From Flabesymbios commensalis (taxonomy: Eukaryota > Annelida > Polychaeta > Terebellida > Flabelligeridae): a stretch of DNA of 64,000 bases. Shown here one piece after another: positions 34,440-44,425 of this stretch. The number at the start of each line of letters is the position of its first letter. Position 1 is the first letter of the stretch. The stretch is from positions 62,257,282 through 62,321,281 of the forward strand of contig OZ024912.1 in the NCBI GenBank assembly GCA_964017125.1, given 5' to 3'. The position numbers were made by a program, and so were the translations under genes. A model generated the notes under the pieces. It was not told where the DNA came from. It saw nothing but the letters and a program-made list of their open reading frames with translations, and did no database searches.

Positions 34440-35160
34440 TTTACGTTTACATTTTGTAGCGAAATGGTTATTTCCATTACACGCATCACATGTTTTGCCT
34501 CAAGCTGGTCATTTAAATTTGCTGGCAGGGTGAGTACGACCAGAAAATTTACAGTCCTCAATCATTCTAAGTGTTGTTGTATTATTGTGGCTAGTCATAT
34601 TACTAGATTTATTAACGTTATTGAATTCCCTGCCAGTGCCATATGATCTGCTTGATATTTTCGCTATCTGCGGTTGAGTGTCTTGAGAACCACTGATTCT
34701 TTAGCTTGTTGTATGGACAGTTTGTACGCCCTACAAGTATCAATGGTTTTATTTAGGGTCAGTTTGGTGTCTCGCAAAAGTGCTCCCTGTAATTTTACTT
34801 TTGCTGTAAAGACTATTTATCTCTTATCATTCTGTCAACTAATGTTTCAAAATTGCATGAGTTTGCCCGTGCTCTCAACTTAGTGAGAAAGTTGTCAAAT
34901 GGTTCCTGCCACAGGACATTCCAAAATCTGTGCGACTGTAGTACTTCACTTGATCTGGTTACACAAAATTTTCCAATTTTCTTTATAACTGAAACAGGCT
35001 TGTTTTAGTCATCTTCATTTGTCCACATAAAATGGTCATAAATGTTTAATACCTGCGGGCCTGCACAGTGCAGAATGATAGCAGTTTGGACCTCGTCTTC
35101 TTTGGCTGAAGCTCCACTTGCGACTAGATATACTTCTAATTGTCGCTTCCGCCATTGTGT
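34440..35160 (-). pseudogene. Gypsy-1 gag remnant with zinc knuckle
   Basis: The downstream end reads CDACNGNNHFATKC, a CCHC knuckle (about 34448-34490). Upstream there is a capsid-like VQTAIILHCAGPQVLNIYDH segment. Lies between the primer-binding site and the protease, as expected. Broken. Confidence 0.65.
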
Positions 35161-35270
35161 TTTTTCTACTTTTCACAACGTCAACAACTTGAACAAATCT
35201 GACGATGGTTTATGCAGCGATATTGAACACAAACACGTACTGTTTTGTTTAAAAAATAAAGTCTATATCC

Positions 35271-35284
35271 CGACGCTGCCACCA
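35271..35284 (-). promoter_or_regulatory. Gypsy-1 primer-binding site
   Basis: TGGTGGCAGCGTCG on the minus strand starts with TGG immediately after the LTR, as expected for annealing to a tRNA 3' CCA end. I cannot assign the tRNA. Confidence 0.7.
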
Positions 35285-35463
35285 AGTTGACAAACAAGCA
35301 GCTAAGGAGTTTCTAAACAACGTTTAATAATCGTAAACTGTACATAATAATCGAGCGTAGTTTGCTTGTGATAGGCTCTGTTGACATTATGACATTTGGT
35401 GTTGAGTTATCACGTCACTGGACATATTAAGGGTATTGCTAAGTATAGGAATAACCATCAACA
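35285..35463 (-). repeat. Gypsy-1 5' LTR
   Basis: The direct-repeat partner of 27636-27756; its inner edge abuts the primer-binding site exactly. The flanking AAGAG completes the target duplication. Confidence 0.85.
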
Positions 35464-35468
35464 AAGAG

Positions 35469-35674
35469 CAAAATTCTCTCAAACCTTGAGACAAATGATT
35501 AAAAAAGCAGGTTTCGGAGATAGCAGAATTAAGGGACATAGCTTCAGAATAGGAGCAGCTACTACCGCTGCTTCATTGGGTTTCACTGTAGATCAAATCC
35601 AAAGCATGGGAAGGTGGAGGTCTGATGCAGTCAAAAAGTATATTCGTATTACTTCATTTACAATAAAACAATAA
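35469..35674 (+). pseudogene. DIRS-like tyrosine recombinase, C-terminal remnant
   Basis: Reads IKGHSFRIGAATTAASLGF, then MGRWRSDAVKKYIR: the box II H-x-x-R and final Y of tyrosine recombinases as in DIRS elements. It belongs to the element whose left part ends at the Gypsy-1 insertion. Confidence 0.8.
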
Positions 35675-35680
35675 TTTACT

Positions 35681-36400
35681 ACATTTAAAGTGATGGATGG
35701 GGGGTCCATAATTATCATACTCCAATGAAACCGATTCCTGGTATTGACAAGAAAGACTGATGTGCAGAATTCTACCTGATCATCGGACCTGGTTATATAT
35801 ATAAACATGCCTGTTGCTAACTTCAACTGTTGACTCTTGTTACAAACGTAAATTAGTCTCGATATTACGAAGCTGCTGAAAAGTCAGCAACGTCTAATTG
35901 ATGTACATTTCAGTTTAATATGCTGTAGTGGCTGGGTCGGTGGTACATCAACAATTTTGTCTAAACTAAACGGTAATGAACAACGACGGCTAGATTCTGT
36001 AGTCTGGTAATAAACACAGACATCGGCGCGACGCGCATATACTATCGTTAGGCCATTGAATTTATGTGTGTAGTTCACCGAATGACAGGTACCGGGAGAT
36101 CACGTTACCACTGTAGACAGAGTAGACTCTATGAAGGAGATGTAGTCAGGTGCATTATGTATCATGGTGTTGGTTGGTGTGCGTGTGTGTGCCATACCTT
36201 GAGGGTTGTTGCCATTCCTACATCAGTGTACATGGTGAGATAAGCAATATCGGTTCAAAGTAGGTCTAGGTGCAGTCCTTATCTAGTTCACCACAGCCAT
36301 CAATCACGTTTCTCCAGTCATCGGGTCATTGGGGCTACACCAGCCCATAATGAGCTCCACATCACTTTATTTTACTTTCTATTTTATGTAAAAACAGAAT
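35681..36400. other. Non-coding; right end of the DIRS fossil not resolved
   Basis: Includes a TGTGTGCGTGTGTGT patch near 36175 and no recognisable domain. It may contain the untranslated end of the DIRS element or the pol end of Gypsy-2, but I cannot show either. Confidence 0.3.
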
Positions 36401-36409
36401 TAGGCCTAT

Positions 36410-37420
36410 AAACTGTGTCTGCCCACGACAACAGCTGGAACATCTGTGTCTCTGAAGGATCTCGCCAGCAGTCTCTTAAAATGTGGACCAAAACGCTGTA
36501 CAATGTTATAGGCATACAGGTTGTACCCGCTATAGCCCACATCGCTCAGCCGTTTGCAAACCCTCAATGACATCATCTATGTATACTCACACGTTTTTAA
36601 GGCCTGGAATGACCCTGTTCATTAATCTTTGATAAGTAGGTGGTGTGTTTTTAAGCCAAATGACAGGACTTTGTACCGATAAAGACCACTAGAAGTAGTG
36701 AATGCTGAAATTTCTTTTGCTCATTCACTAAGGGGAACCTGCCAATAACCTTTCCACATATCAAGCTTAGTCACATATCGGGCTTCACCGACACTGTCAA
36801 TAACTGCATTAACAGTAGGTGGGCGCCACTTTGGATTTAAAACCACATTTTTTATGAAATAACGCGATGGGACATCAGCTGATTCCACTTCTTTTTCCTT
36901 ATATAAGCAAGTTCCTTATCATCCTGTTGGGCCTCAATGAGAGTTGCTCTGGTCAAGAGATCCCCACCTGCGTAATTGAGTAAGCTAGACTCATTTGAAG
37001 ATGATTCTAGATTGTTATTGATTTATACACATTGATTTCAGGTTCATGAGAATCTAACTCTGTCATAAAAGTATTTGACAGATCTACATCATGCGACCAC
37101 AATAGACTAATAGCTACCTTTTCAAACATTGTAAAGTATTTGTCCACATCATCTTCATAAAATGGTGGTACATCAGTTCCTGCAGCTACTCTTTTTAAAG
37201 CCAGTTCGTGATCTAGCTTAGCTTTCTGAGTCTCTAACGCTATTTTAGCAAGCTCTATTTCCCTTAAAGAATCAGAGGTTAGCCCAACATTAAAATCATC
37301 AGAGACCCCTTCATCTAATATACCTTCATCAACATAGTATTGAAACAAAATTTCTTCAACTTCACGCTTTCCCATTCTCGAAGATGCTTGCAGTTGATAA
37401 TGTTTGCATAACTCCAGCTG
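36410..37420 (-). mobile_element. Gypsy-2 fossil: gag and RT fragments
   Basis: Minus strand. Gag-like capsid at 37007-37400 (YEDDVDKYFTMFEKVA block, preceded by a charged helix) and RT at about 36480-36960 (VVLNPKWRPP, KLDMWKGYWQVPLSE, FGLKNTPPTYQRLMN, YIDD). Protease and the start of RT are missing between them, and no LTRs were found. It is internally shortened, with several breaks, and belongs to a different lineage from Gypsy-1 by RT wording. Confidence 0.75.
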
Positions 37421-37500
37421 GACGCAGTAAAGCATCAACTTCACTCCGTACTGGGCTTGACCTAAAATCTGTGTCAAAGCTACTGGCTTTAAAGGGCGGG

Positions 37501-37570
37501 GGCCTAGGGTAGTGGTTAGCACCGCTGCCTTTCACGCCAGAGTTCAGGGTTCGGTTCCCAATCTCGGCGG
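37501..37570 (+). mobile_element. tRNA-derived SINE head
   Basis: A box TAGTGGTTAGCAC (37510-37522) and a perfect B box GGTTCGGTTCC (37548-37558) at tRNA spacing; the loop CTTTCAC suggests a tRNA-Glu-like ancestor. The acceptor and anticodon stems do not close, so it is not a functional tRNA gene. It abuts the Gypsy-2 gag fossil. Confidence 0.7.
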
Positions 37571-38049
37571 TTTTTTGTCCCAAAATCAGTATTCAAACTG
37601 CGAACCTCTATCCGTAGTGATTGTGGCGGGGGTACCAAAATGAGCTATCCACCCGCTGAAGAAAGCATCGGCAAAAGTTTTGGCTTTAATGGCTACAAAT
37701 ATTTAAACAAATATTTAAAACCATCGGAGTATGGCAAAGGGGCGACTATGTCAATATGTACGTGGTCAAACCTCTCTGTTGGTTCAGTAAACTTGCCAAA
37801 AACGGTCTATTATGATGTGAGACCTTGGCGGTATGACAACTTTTGCAAGATCAGCACCAATTTGCGACATCTATATTCATACCGTGCCCGACTTTCGTAG
37901 CTCTTTGTGACGGATGTCCTATTCCATGAAGGCTCGTTAAAACCTTTCCCAAAAATTTAGCTGTGCCTCACGGTCTAGCATGCCTCGTCGACACTTCGCA
38001 TCATACCAATATATTATCAAAAGTTTTGAGTAACTGGAAAGCTAACATG
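37571..38049. other. Unassigned; probably retroelement-derived
   Basis: The plus-strand frame at 37640-37900 (86 codons) has no known domain. It sits between the SINE and Gypsy-3 and may be the tail of one of them. No other structure seen. Confidence 0.25.
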
Positions 38050-38249
38050 GAAGTCGTTGAATGTCGTAACCATGTGAATTCAGCGTTAAGGGCCTGATCT
38101 TCACTTAATTCCTCATAATTGATTACTGAAGCAATGACGATAGCTGACACAGACGAAAATTGTCTCGTCTTTCACGTATCAAATGTCAGTTGTAAATTCT
38201 GCAATATAGGCCATGTGCCTTGTTTGATAAAGGGACGCACGTTCGGTTG

Positions 38250-38674
38250 TTGAACTCATTACATAAGTTAAAGGCTTGTGGTCAGTGTCAACGTAAAAAA
38301 TTGCGGCCTTCTAAATTATGTCTAAAATGTCTACCCGTAGCGTATACCGCTAGGAGTTCTCGGTCGAACGCACTGTGACGTGTTTCAGCGGGTGATAATT
38401 TCTTGCTGAAGAATGATAAGGGTTGTCAAATGTTATTCACGCACTGTTGCAATACGCCCCTGACAGTGAAATCACTAGCGTCACACATGATATTCAATGG
38501 TGCCGAAGGGTTCAGGTGAACCAGTAGGATCGCGTTAGCAAGCATTTGCTTAGACTCGATAAAAGCTAAATTGACACTCTCGGTCCAACTAAGATCGAAA
38601 TTTGATTTAGGCGATACCCTAGTCTGTCGTTCATTGGTTGCTGTCAATAATGTACTCAGGCAGTTTCGCCGCAC
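38250..38674 (-). pseudogene. Gypsy-3 RNase H remnant
   Basis: A LSWTESVNLAFIESKQMLANA block leads into an LNIMCDASDF catalytic-type box; further on, a KKLSPAETRHSAFDRELLA block. All are typical Ty3/Gypsy RNase H landmarks. Confidence 0.75.
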
Positions 38675-38852
38675 ATTGAGGTATAAACCTGTGGTAGTAA
38701 TTGACCATGCCGAGGTATCTACGTAACACCCATTCCTTTCTTCATTTCACGAAATTTATGATCGTATCAACTGAGTAGGTAAGGATGATATGCCGTACGA
38801 ACACACGTTCTGTCCTCCCAAACTGGCATTTCTCGGGCCCGAGGATTATTCC

Positions 38853-39241
38853 CTATTCGGCTAGGCGCGTGAATAAAATCTTTAAATGTTTCTTGTGCGT
38901 GGCATGGTCTGGATTTGTCAAGAGCAAGTCGTCAAGGTAAACCAAAACAAAGTCGAGACCGCATGTCACATGGGCGATAAACCTTTGAAATGTTTGACCC
39001 GAATTACGCAAACCGAACGGAGTTCGAGTAAAATTTAAAAGTCTGTAAGGCGTCGTCACAGCGGTTTTATGAACGTCCGAAGCCTCAACCGGGATTTGAT
39101 AACATGCCTGAACTAGATCGTGTAAAATCCTGAATATGCGGGATAGGGTATTATATCTGTCTGGCACGGTCTGGGCATTCAAGCTTCTATAATTGCTACA
39201 CAGCCTCTAGTCTCCATTTCTTTTAGGTACCATGTGAAGTG
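38853..39241 (-). pseudogene. Gypsy-3 RT, central and C-terminal part
   Basis: Contains HDLVQACYQIPVEASDV, TPFGLRNSGQTFQRFI and LVYLDDLLL, i.e. the finger/palm and the catalytic YLDD-type box. Its upstream part lies on the other side of the inserted element. Confidence 0.85.
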
Positions 39242-39249
39242 CTGATGAC

Positions 39250-42200
39250 GAATACCGGTCAACTCGTACCCATGTATTCCGACCCATGTCAACTCGTACC
39301 CATGTCAGCTCGTACCCATGTCAAGTCGTACCACCAATAGATGTCAACTCGTACCACAAGTGATGTCAACTCGTACCACAATTGGATGTCAACTCGTATC
39401 CAACAAGGCAAGTATCAGATGATTGTACGAGTTGACATCTATTATCACACAATAGATGTCAGCTCGTACCCATGTCAACTCGTACCTATGTCAACTCGTA
39501 CCACTAATAGATATCAGCTCGTACCACAAGTTGCCACAAGTGATGTCAACTCGTACCCAAAAAGGTGAGTATCATAGTTGGCTTCTCTTACCATACAACA
39601 GATGTCAACTCGTATACCATCATTATATGTCAACTCGTACCAAAGATAATATTCTAGAGGATAATTAGCGTGGGTTATACATAACTTGTAGTTGTTCTTT
39701 TAGTGGTAAAATAATACCTTATTAAATTATTAAGCCACGCATGTCAAATAGGATTAGCCACAATGGTCGGTGCCCCCTCCCAGACAATGCTGTTATGTTT
39801 ATTTACGGCGTTGCGTCATACTGATCAAAAGTCAGATCGAAGGGTAATGGCAATTGTTACTGAGCAGTGACAATTTAATACCTACAGGCAAAAAATGTTT
39901 TTAGTTTAAATTTTAGCATTTGTCTGTTGTGTTAAAGCTGTGATAGTAAAGATATGAATGACTCTGATATTGAGGTGCGATGTCTTGGGCTTTTCAAAAT
40001 TAACTTAGATGGCAATGGTAATGATTATCACAATACAAACTGACAGCCAGCATAAACATATCCCCGTAAATAATTGCTTCATACATTATCATGAATTATA
40101 ATATTTTTGCAACATTATTTAAATGCAAATTGTATTTTACCTCAATTATCATTCTCGGACAAAACATTAATTTGTGTACAGGTCCTCAACAATTAATAAA
40201 TCCAAAACAACTTTGAGATATATATGTTATGTATTTTAGGTGACATTTCATAAACTCCAGGACTGGAAGGGTCAAAGGGATTAGCGACCTAATTAGTGAC
40301 AATGCCGTTATGCTTATGCCTACACACGACGTTACGTAATGTTAACTAGGCAGACAGGGGGCTGGTGACAATTGAAGGGCTCCATGCAATAACCTGTGAA
40401 GCGCGATTAACAGCTTCTTGTTGATAACGACGGATTTGAGGTGCTGAGGTAGGGAAGATTATTGTATAAAAAATCTTAGCTCTACGACCATTATAAAGCA
40501 CTTTTCTCAGAAGCAAGTACATGTTTATGGCTGTTAGTGAGTCAAATTTCACTATAAAAAAACTGTTAAGTGCGTTTACAAGTAAATATGACTAAATAAC
40601 ATGTAGCAAATCCTACCGGTGAGCTCACTTAACATGTTCTTGCAAAGAATACAATCACAAATCAGAAATGGTAAGCTCTATCAACATGATTTTACAAATA
40701 TCAACAATATTAATTTTGAGTGCGCAAAAGTATTCAGATGAATGGTTGTGAAGTCACTGTTTTACAGATATCTAATCGATATCCATGATTTCTGGAAAAA
40801 AATGCATAAAGCAATAAAATGGTAATGTCATTTACCATAAATTATTGTGATATTGAACTTGAAGAATATTGACAAATACCAGTTAACAAACTATGAAAAT
40901 GTGCGCAAGGCATGCTGGGAGTCTCAGATATGATTACTAAACTTACTTTACCAATATTATTGATAAACAAACTTATTTTAAGCGGAAGCTCCTTAAGGAA
41001 AAAAAATATTGAACTTAAACTTCGAAGTCGTTTTTCTCAAAACTATAAAACATGCACATAACACGTTCTTGCACGGAACCGTTCAATTACTACGATAAGG
41101 GTACCAGATAGATCAGTCACATATTAGAAAATAACGGCTTGAGCAATGGTGTGTTTTCATAGCAATCATTGCAATTAGCGACAACACATGCACCATTTGT
41201 AGTGAAGGGATTAGACCGTTGACACCCTATAGCTAAACTGCAGTTAAACAGTCTATTAACATGGACATAGAAGCGTTTCAATTTCACAGTTTGCTCCGGA
41301 AAATTAACTCCACATATAGTTGAAATCTAATTTTGAATTCAAGCTGAACAATGTTTGCTTTAGCTCTATATAATTAAAAATGGTTATTTTGTCATCCCGT
41401 CAAAACGTGTTGACTCCGAACTTATGTTACTTTGAACAAGTGTTACTTTGTCATTCCGTCAACAAGTGTTGACTTTGAACAAATTAATAATTGGTCAATA
41501 AAATATTGTAACAAAATAATTGATTAATAAAATGATAAAAGTTCGTATCAATTCATAAACATATCAATGCATTAAGCACAAATAATTCTGAAGTGTTATT
41601 GGTTAAATTTACTCTGTTTGTGATACCTAATGACCCAATAACTGAATAAATAGGCAACATATATAAGACCATGTGCATGTACAGGACGGGCCCTGGTGCA
41701 TAAGAAAGTTGGAGATGATCGTAGGTTTAAACCCCACTCTGGCCTTCAAGTTTCAAAGAACAAAATGTTATTACCAGCTCACTCGTAATGATTCAATAGT
41801 TTGGCATATTTGTGCACAGGTAGGAGACATACAAACAGATATTTTATTGACATTAAGAAAAGTCGTATTTGTCATAAAAATAATAGCATATATGTACATG
41901 TATATATACAAAATGGTTAATTTGCTAAAATCACATGACTATTTACTTGGTACCACATACAGAATTAAAATCATGTTAAATGGCATTGCCATAAAAAAAA
42001 CATCCTAAAACCCTATTCATTTTATTTTCTTCCAGTTACACTTGATAAAATGACATCAATATCTTGTAGGTACATGTATATGTTATCATTTGTATGAGGA
42101 CATCATTAGATTAAATTTAATTGAAAGCTGTACATGCCCTAACACATGTAATACATTATAACACAAACCAAACAGGCTCTTATGTATAGCCTACATTCAT

Positions 42201-42482
42201 TATCCTCCGGAATTAAATTTGGTATGAGTTGACATCTAATGGTGGTACGAGGTGACATCTATTATTGGTACGAGTTGACATGCGTACGAGTTGACATGGC
42301 TACGAGTTGACAACTGTTGTGTGATTAGAGATGTCAGCTCGTACCATCATCTGATATCTGTCTTACTGGGTACGAGTTGACATCACTTGTGGTACGAGTT
42401 GACATCACTTTGGTGGTACGAGTTGACATGGGTACGAGTTGACATGGGGCGAGTTGACATGGGTACGAGTCGACTGTCACCC
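39250..42482. mobile_element. Non-autonomous hAT-like transposon with iteron-built TIRs
   Basis: 3233 bp flanked by the 8-bp direct repeat CTGATGAC (39242-39249, 42483-42490), which fits the nTnnnnAn preference of hAT elements; the Gypsy-3 RT reading breaks exactly between the two copies. The long TIRs (about 250-400 bp each) are made of ATGTCAACTCGTACC, about 14 copies at the left and 12 at the right, facing outward symmetrically, with one flipped iteron at the same place in each arm (39428-39443, 42329-42345). Such subterminal repeats are usual transposase-binding sites. The interior is AT-rich, without transposase, and contains an old ~510-bp duplication (near 39755 and 40270). A weak B-box-like GGTTTAAACCCC near 41724 may mark a SINE inside. 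Confidence 0.85.
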
Positions 42483-42489
42483 CTGATGA

Positions 42490-42753
42490 CCATTCGCTGT
42501 CGCTGGGCTCGATAACGCCTAGTTTTATCATTTTGTCGAACTCACGTTTCGTGGTAACCAATTTATCGGGAGCGAGTCTTCGTGGGCGCGCAAAAACTTT
42601 TGTCACGATTTTATGGGTAATTCCATGTTTTACTGTTTCGTCCTTTGTCAATTCTGGAAACTGTTCAAGTAATTCAGTGTACTCATTTCGAATACAATCT
42701 ATGCGGTTAAGTGATAACAGGTTGATTGACGAGAGAGTGGCGTGCATAGCCAA
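42490..42753 (-). pseudogene. Gypsy-3 RT, N-terminal part
   Basis: Contains HGITHKIVTKVFARPRRLAP, KREFDKMIKLGVIEPSDSEW, the linker and first RT motif of Ty3/Gypsy pol. Downstream sequence is the hAT-like element. Confidence 0.8.
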
Positions 42754-42959
42754 GCCAGTCTCTCAAGCATCTACCTTGTAAGTCAACAAGTAGATAATAA
42801 TGTAGCAACAAATCAGCTCCTAATATGGGTTGCTTGATGTCCGTGGTAAAAAAGGTTCAATGATTGATCTCTTTTAAGACCAACGTCAACTACTCGCTTG
42901 CATATATACCGTAGGTAGTAATGGTCGTGTTGTTGGCTGCGACAAGGGGTGAGCTACTG

Positions 42960-43030
42960 GTGTCCGCAGTCCCGTTAGTGCAAGACTGGGGTAAGACACT
43001 GACAGCTGCCCCCGTGTCAATCAAATATTC
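42960..43030 (-). pseudogene. Gypsy-3 protease remnant
   Basis: FDIDTGAAVSVLPQS with the DTGA active-site box of retropepsins. The rest of the domain is too decayed to delimit. Confidence 0.6.
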
Positions 43031-43489
43031 ACATTAATTTCTTTTTTCCGCGACGTACAATTAAGAGTAGCTTCCACATAGTCATATCGCTCCACATAGT
43101 CACAATCGGCTCGCCAGACGCAAGAGTCGTTACCTTGCGCCGGCCCCTTAGTTGAAATAGTACGCACAAGGTTCTCTGCACATGCACGCTTTATCAACAA
43201 AAGTTCGGTGGTAATAACAGACCTGTGCATTGTCTGTAGAAATCGACTTTGAAGCATTATTTTGCTGTCTATCCGGCAGCGGAGCGGTAGGACGAGGGAC
43301 CTGATTGTTTACAGGAAAAACACCTCGTGTATTATCTAAAATGTTTTTTTTTCTTCACACCTGAAGTTTCCTATCGCTGTAGACGTTTGAAATCTTCTAT
43401 AAGTCTGATAAGTTTTGTGCTCTCGTTAACTTGAATCTCAGCAACTCCCACGTGTGTTTCCTTCGCATCATTTTCCGAGGCCAAGGTGG

Positions 43490-43720
43490 TTAAGCTCTCT
43501 AATGACGTGCTATAGAAATTGGCATTTGTCGTATAGAGGCCTGGCGTATCGCGGCCTTGGCGACAGCTGCCGACGCTCCAAAACCGGCTGTCTTTTGGAG
43601 CTGTCTGAGAAAGCGTGACGGGATGTCGGTTCCTAACTTCTCTCCGGAAATGACCTTATTCACTCGTTCTGGTGATAATTGGCTATTGTGGTTTTCATAA
43701 TTTGGTGGTCTCAGCAATTT
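43490..43720 (-). pseudogene. Gypsy-3 gag remnant
   Basis: A SRFLRQLQKTAGFG block followed by RQMPISIAR fits the second half of the capsid of this Gypsy group. Weakly preserved. Confidence 0.5.
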
Positions 43721-43819
43721 TTCTTATATTGTTGATAGTAAAGAGTTGTGTAGATTTGCTTTTTAAAAGAGATTGACCGCATACTAGGCGATTATCTAAT
43801 GCCTTTCCACCAACAAATT

Positions 43820-43985
43820 ATATCATAATGTCCAAGTTAGCTCCTTCTACTTTATTTGAATATCTATGTTATGGGTCTACAGCCATTATAAATATTTTAA
43901 TTCTTTCATTGCGGAGACCATCTTTATACGTCAGCATTTGACGTCCAAAGAAAGGGTTTATAGTAAGGATTTATAGGGTTTACAT
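43820..43985 (+). mobile_element. MITE family M3 (copy)
   Basis: AAGTTAGCTCCTTCTACTTTATTTGAATATC, TATGGGTCTACAGCC, AATATTTTAATTCTTTCATTGCGG and GACGTCCAAAG match the 46230-46340 part of the best copy in order. Confidence 0.6.
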
Positions 43986-44354
43986 GGTTTATATTATCCA
44001 TATTTTTTGTATTTGCCAACCTGTGCTCACCATTGACATTTGCAAGAGTATTTTAGAAGTAGATTGCAAAATTCACGCAACAACATCTTCAGAATGTCTG
44101 CTCCTTCGACCTCCATACAAATTCGCTATAGTGTGCTTCGGAAGAAATGACCATCTCGCTACCTGTTTTTATTTTGCAACTCTTTCGATGAGTGTTGTAT
44201 ACTGGGATACAAATGTTTTATAAGGTTGTGTGGCCACAGCTTTAGTTATATATATATTAAACTAATATCTTACTTGTTTGATTAAAAATACAAAAACTCT
44301 CAACTTGTGCGATCAGTTTTAAAACATGACATCCTGTTCATGTCTTATTCCGGT
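43986..44354. other. Non-coding spacer
   Basis: The 79-codon frame at 43984-44223 has no recognisable domain. AT-rich, no other signal. Confidence 0.3.
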
Positions 44355-44425
44355 TGGTCCACAAACGGTGGCTAACTCAGTTCGGCTATGGCTCGAAAGT
44401 CAGAGGTACTGGGCTCGAATGATAC
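44355..44425 (+). mobile_element. Possible decayed tRNA-derived SINE head
   Basis: GTGGCTAACTCAGTTCGGCTA resembles an A-box region and GGGCTCGAATGAT a B box, at roughly tRNA spacing. No tail recognised. Weak. Confidence 0.35.

Larger units (their letters stand above)
27636..35463 (-). mobile_element. Ty3/Gypsy LTR retrotransposon, Gypsy-1, inserted in the DIRS fossil
   Basis: Short LTRs (27636-27756 and 35285-35463) starting TG and ending CA in the minus-strand sense; 5-bp target duplication AAGAG at 27631-27635 and 35464-35468; primer-binding site beginning TGGTGGCAGCG next to the 5' LTR (35271-35284); polypurine tract at 27757-27770 next to the 3' LTR. Order on the minus strand: gag with CCHC knuckle, protease, RT, RNase H, integrase, pol tail. 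A ~3.7-kb element interrupts the pol tail. The LTR copies are clearly diverged and every coding part is broken, so it is old. Confidence 0.9.
22970..35680 (+). mobile_element. DIRS-like tyrosine-recombinase retroelement fossil (shell)
   Basis: Gag-, RT- and recombinase-type sequence in DIRS order on the plus strand, split by two later insertions (24587-26753 and 27636-35463). The host element itself is about 2.7 kb of surviving sequence; much of RT and RNase H is missing. Ends were not located and are approximate. The element is broken in many places and is older than both insertions. Confidence 0.65.
38050..43760 (-). mobile_element. Gypsy-3 fossil, split by a hAT-like element
   Basis: Minus strand, in order: gag (about 43490-43720), protease (FDIDTGAAVSVLP, near 42970-43025), RT N-terminal part (42490-42750), [insertion 39250-42482], rest of RT (38853-39241), RNase H (38250-38674). 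No LTRs or integrase recognised. Decayed, with many breaks. RT wording (TPFGLRNSGQTFQRF, YLDDLL) differs from Gypsy-1 and Gypsy-2. Confidence 0.8.

Noticed and set aside
37501-37570. Functional tRNA-Glu gene
   Set aside because: A and B boxes are present but acceptor and anticodon stems do not pair; a SINE head explains it.
39255-39650. CRISPR-like array of a 15-bp repeat with variable spacers
   Set aside because: The genome is animal; the repeat is mirrored at the other end of a transposon with a target duplication, so these are TIR iterons.
41673-42008. 111-codon frame inside the hAT-like element as a transposase
   Set aside because: No DDE, BED or dimerisation motif; low-complexity AT-rich C-terminal half; partly SINE-like.
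36480-43720. One single Gypsy element spanning Gypsy-2 and Gypsy-3
   Set aside because: Both contain their own gag and RT with different wording, so they are separate elements in the same orientation.
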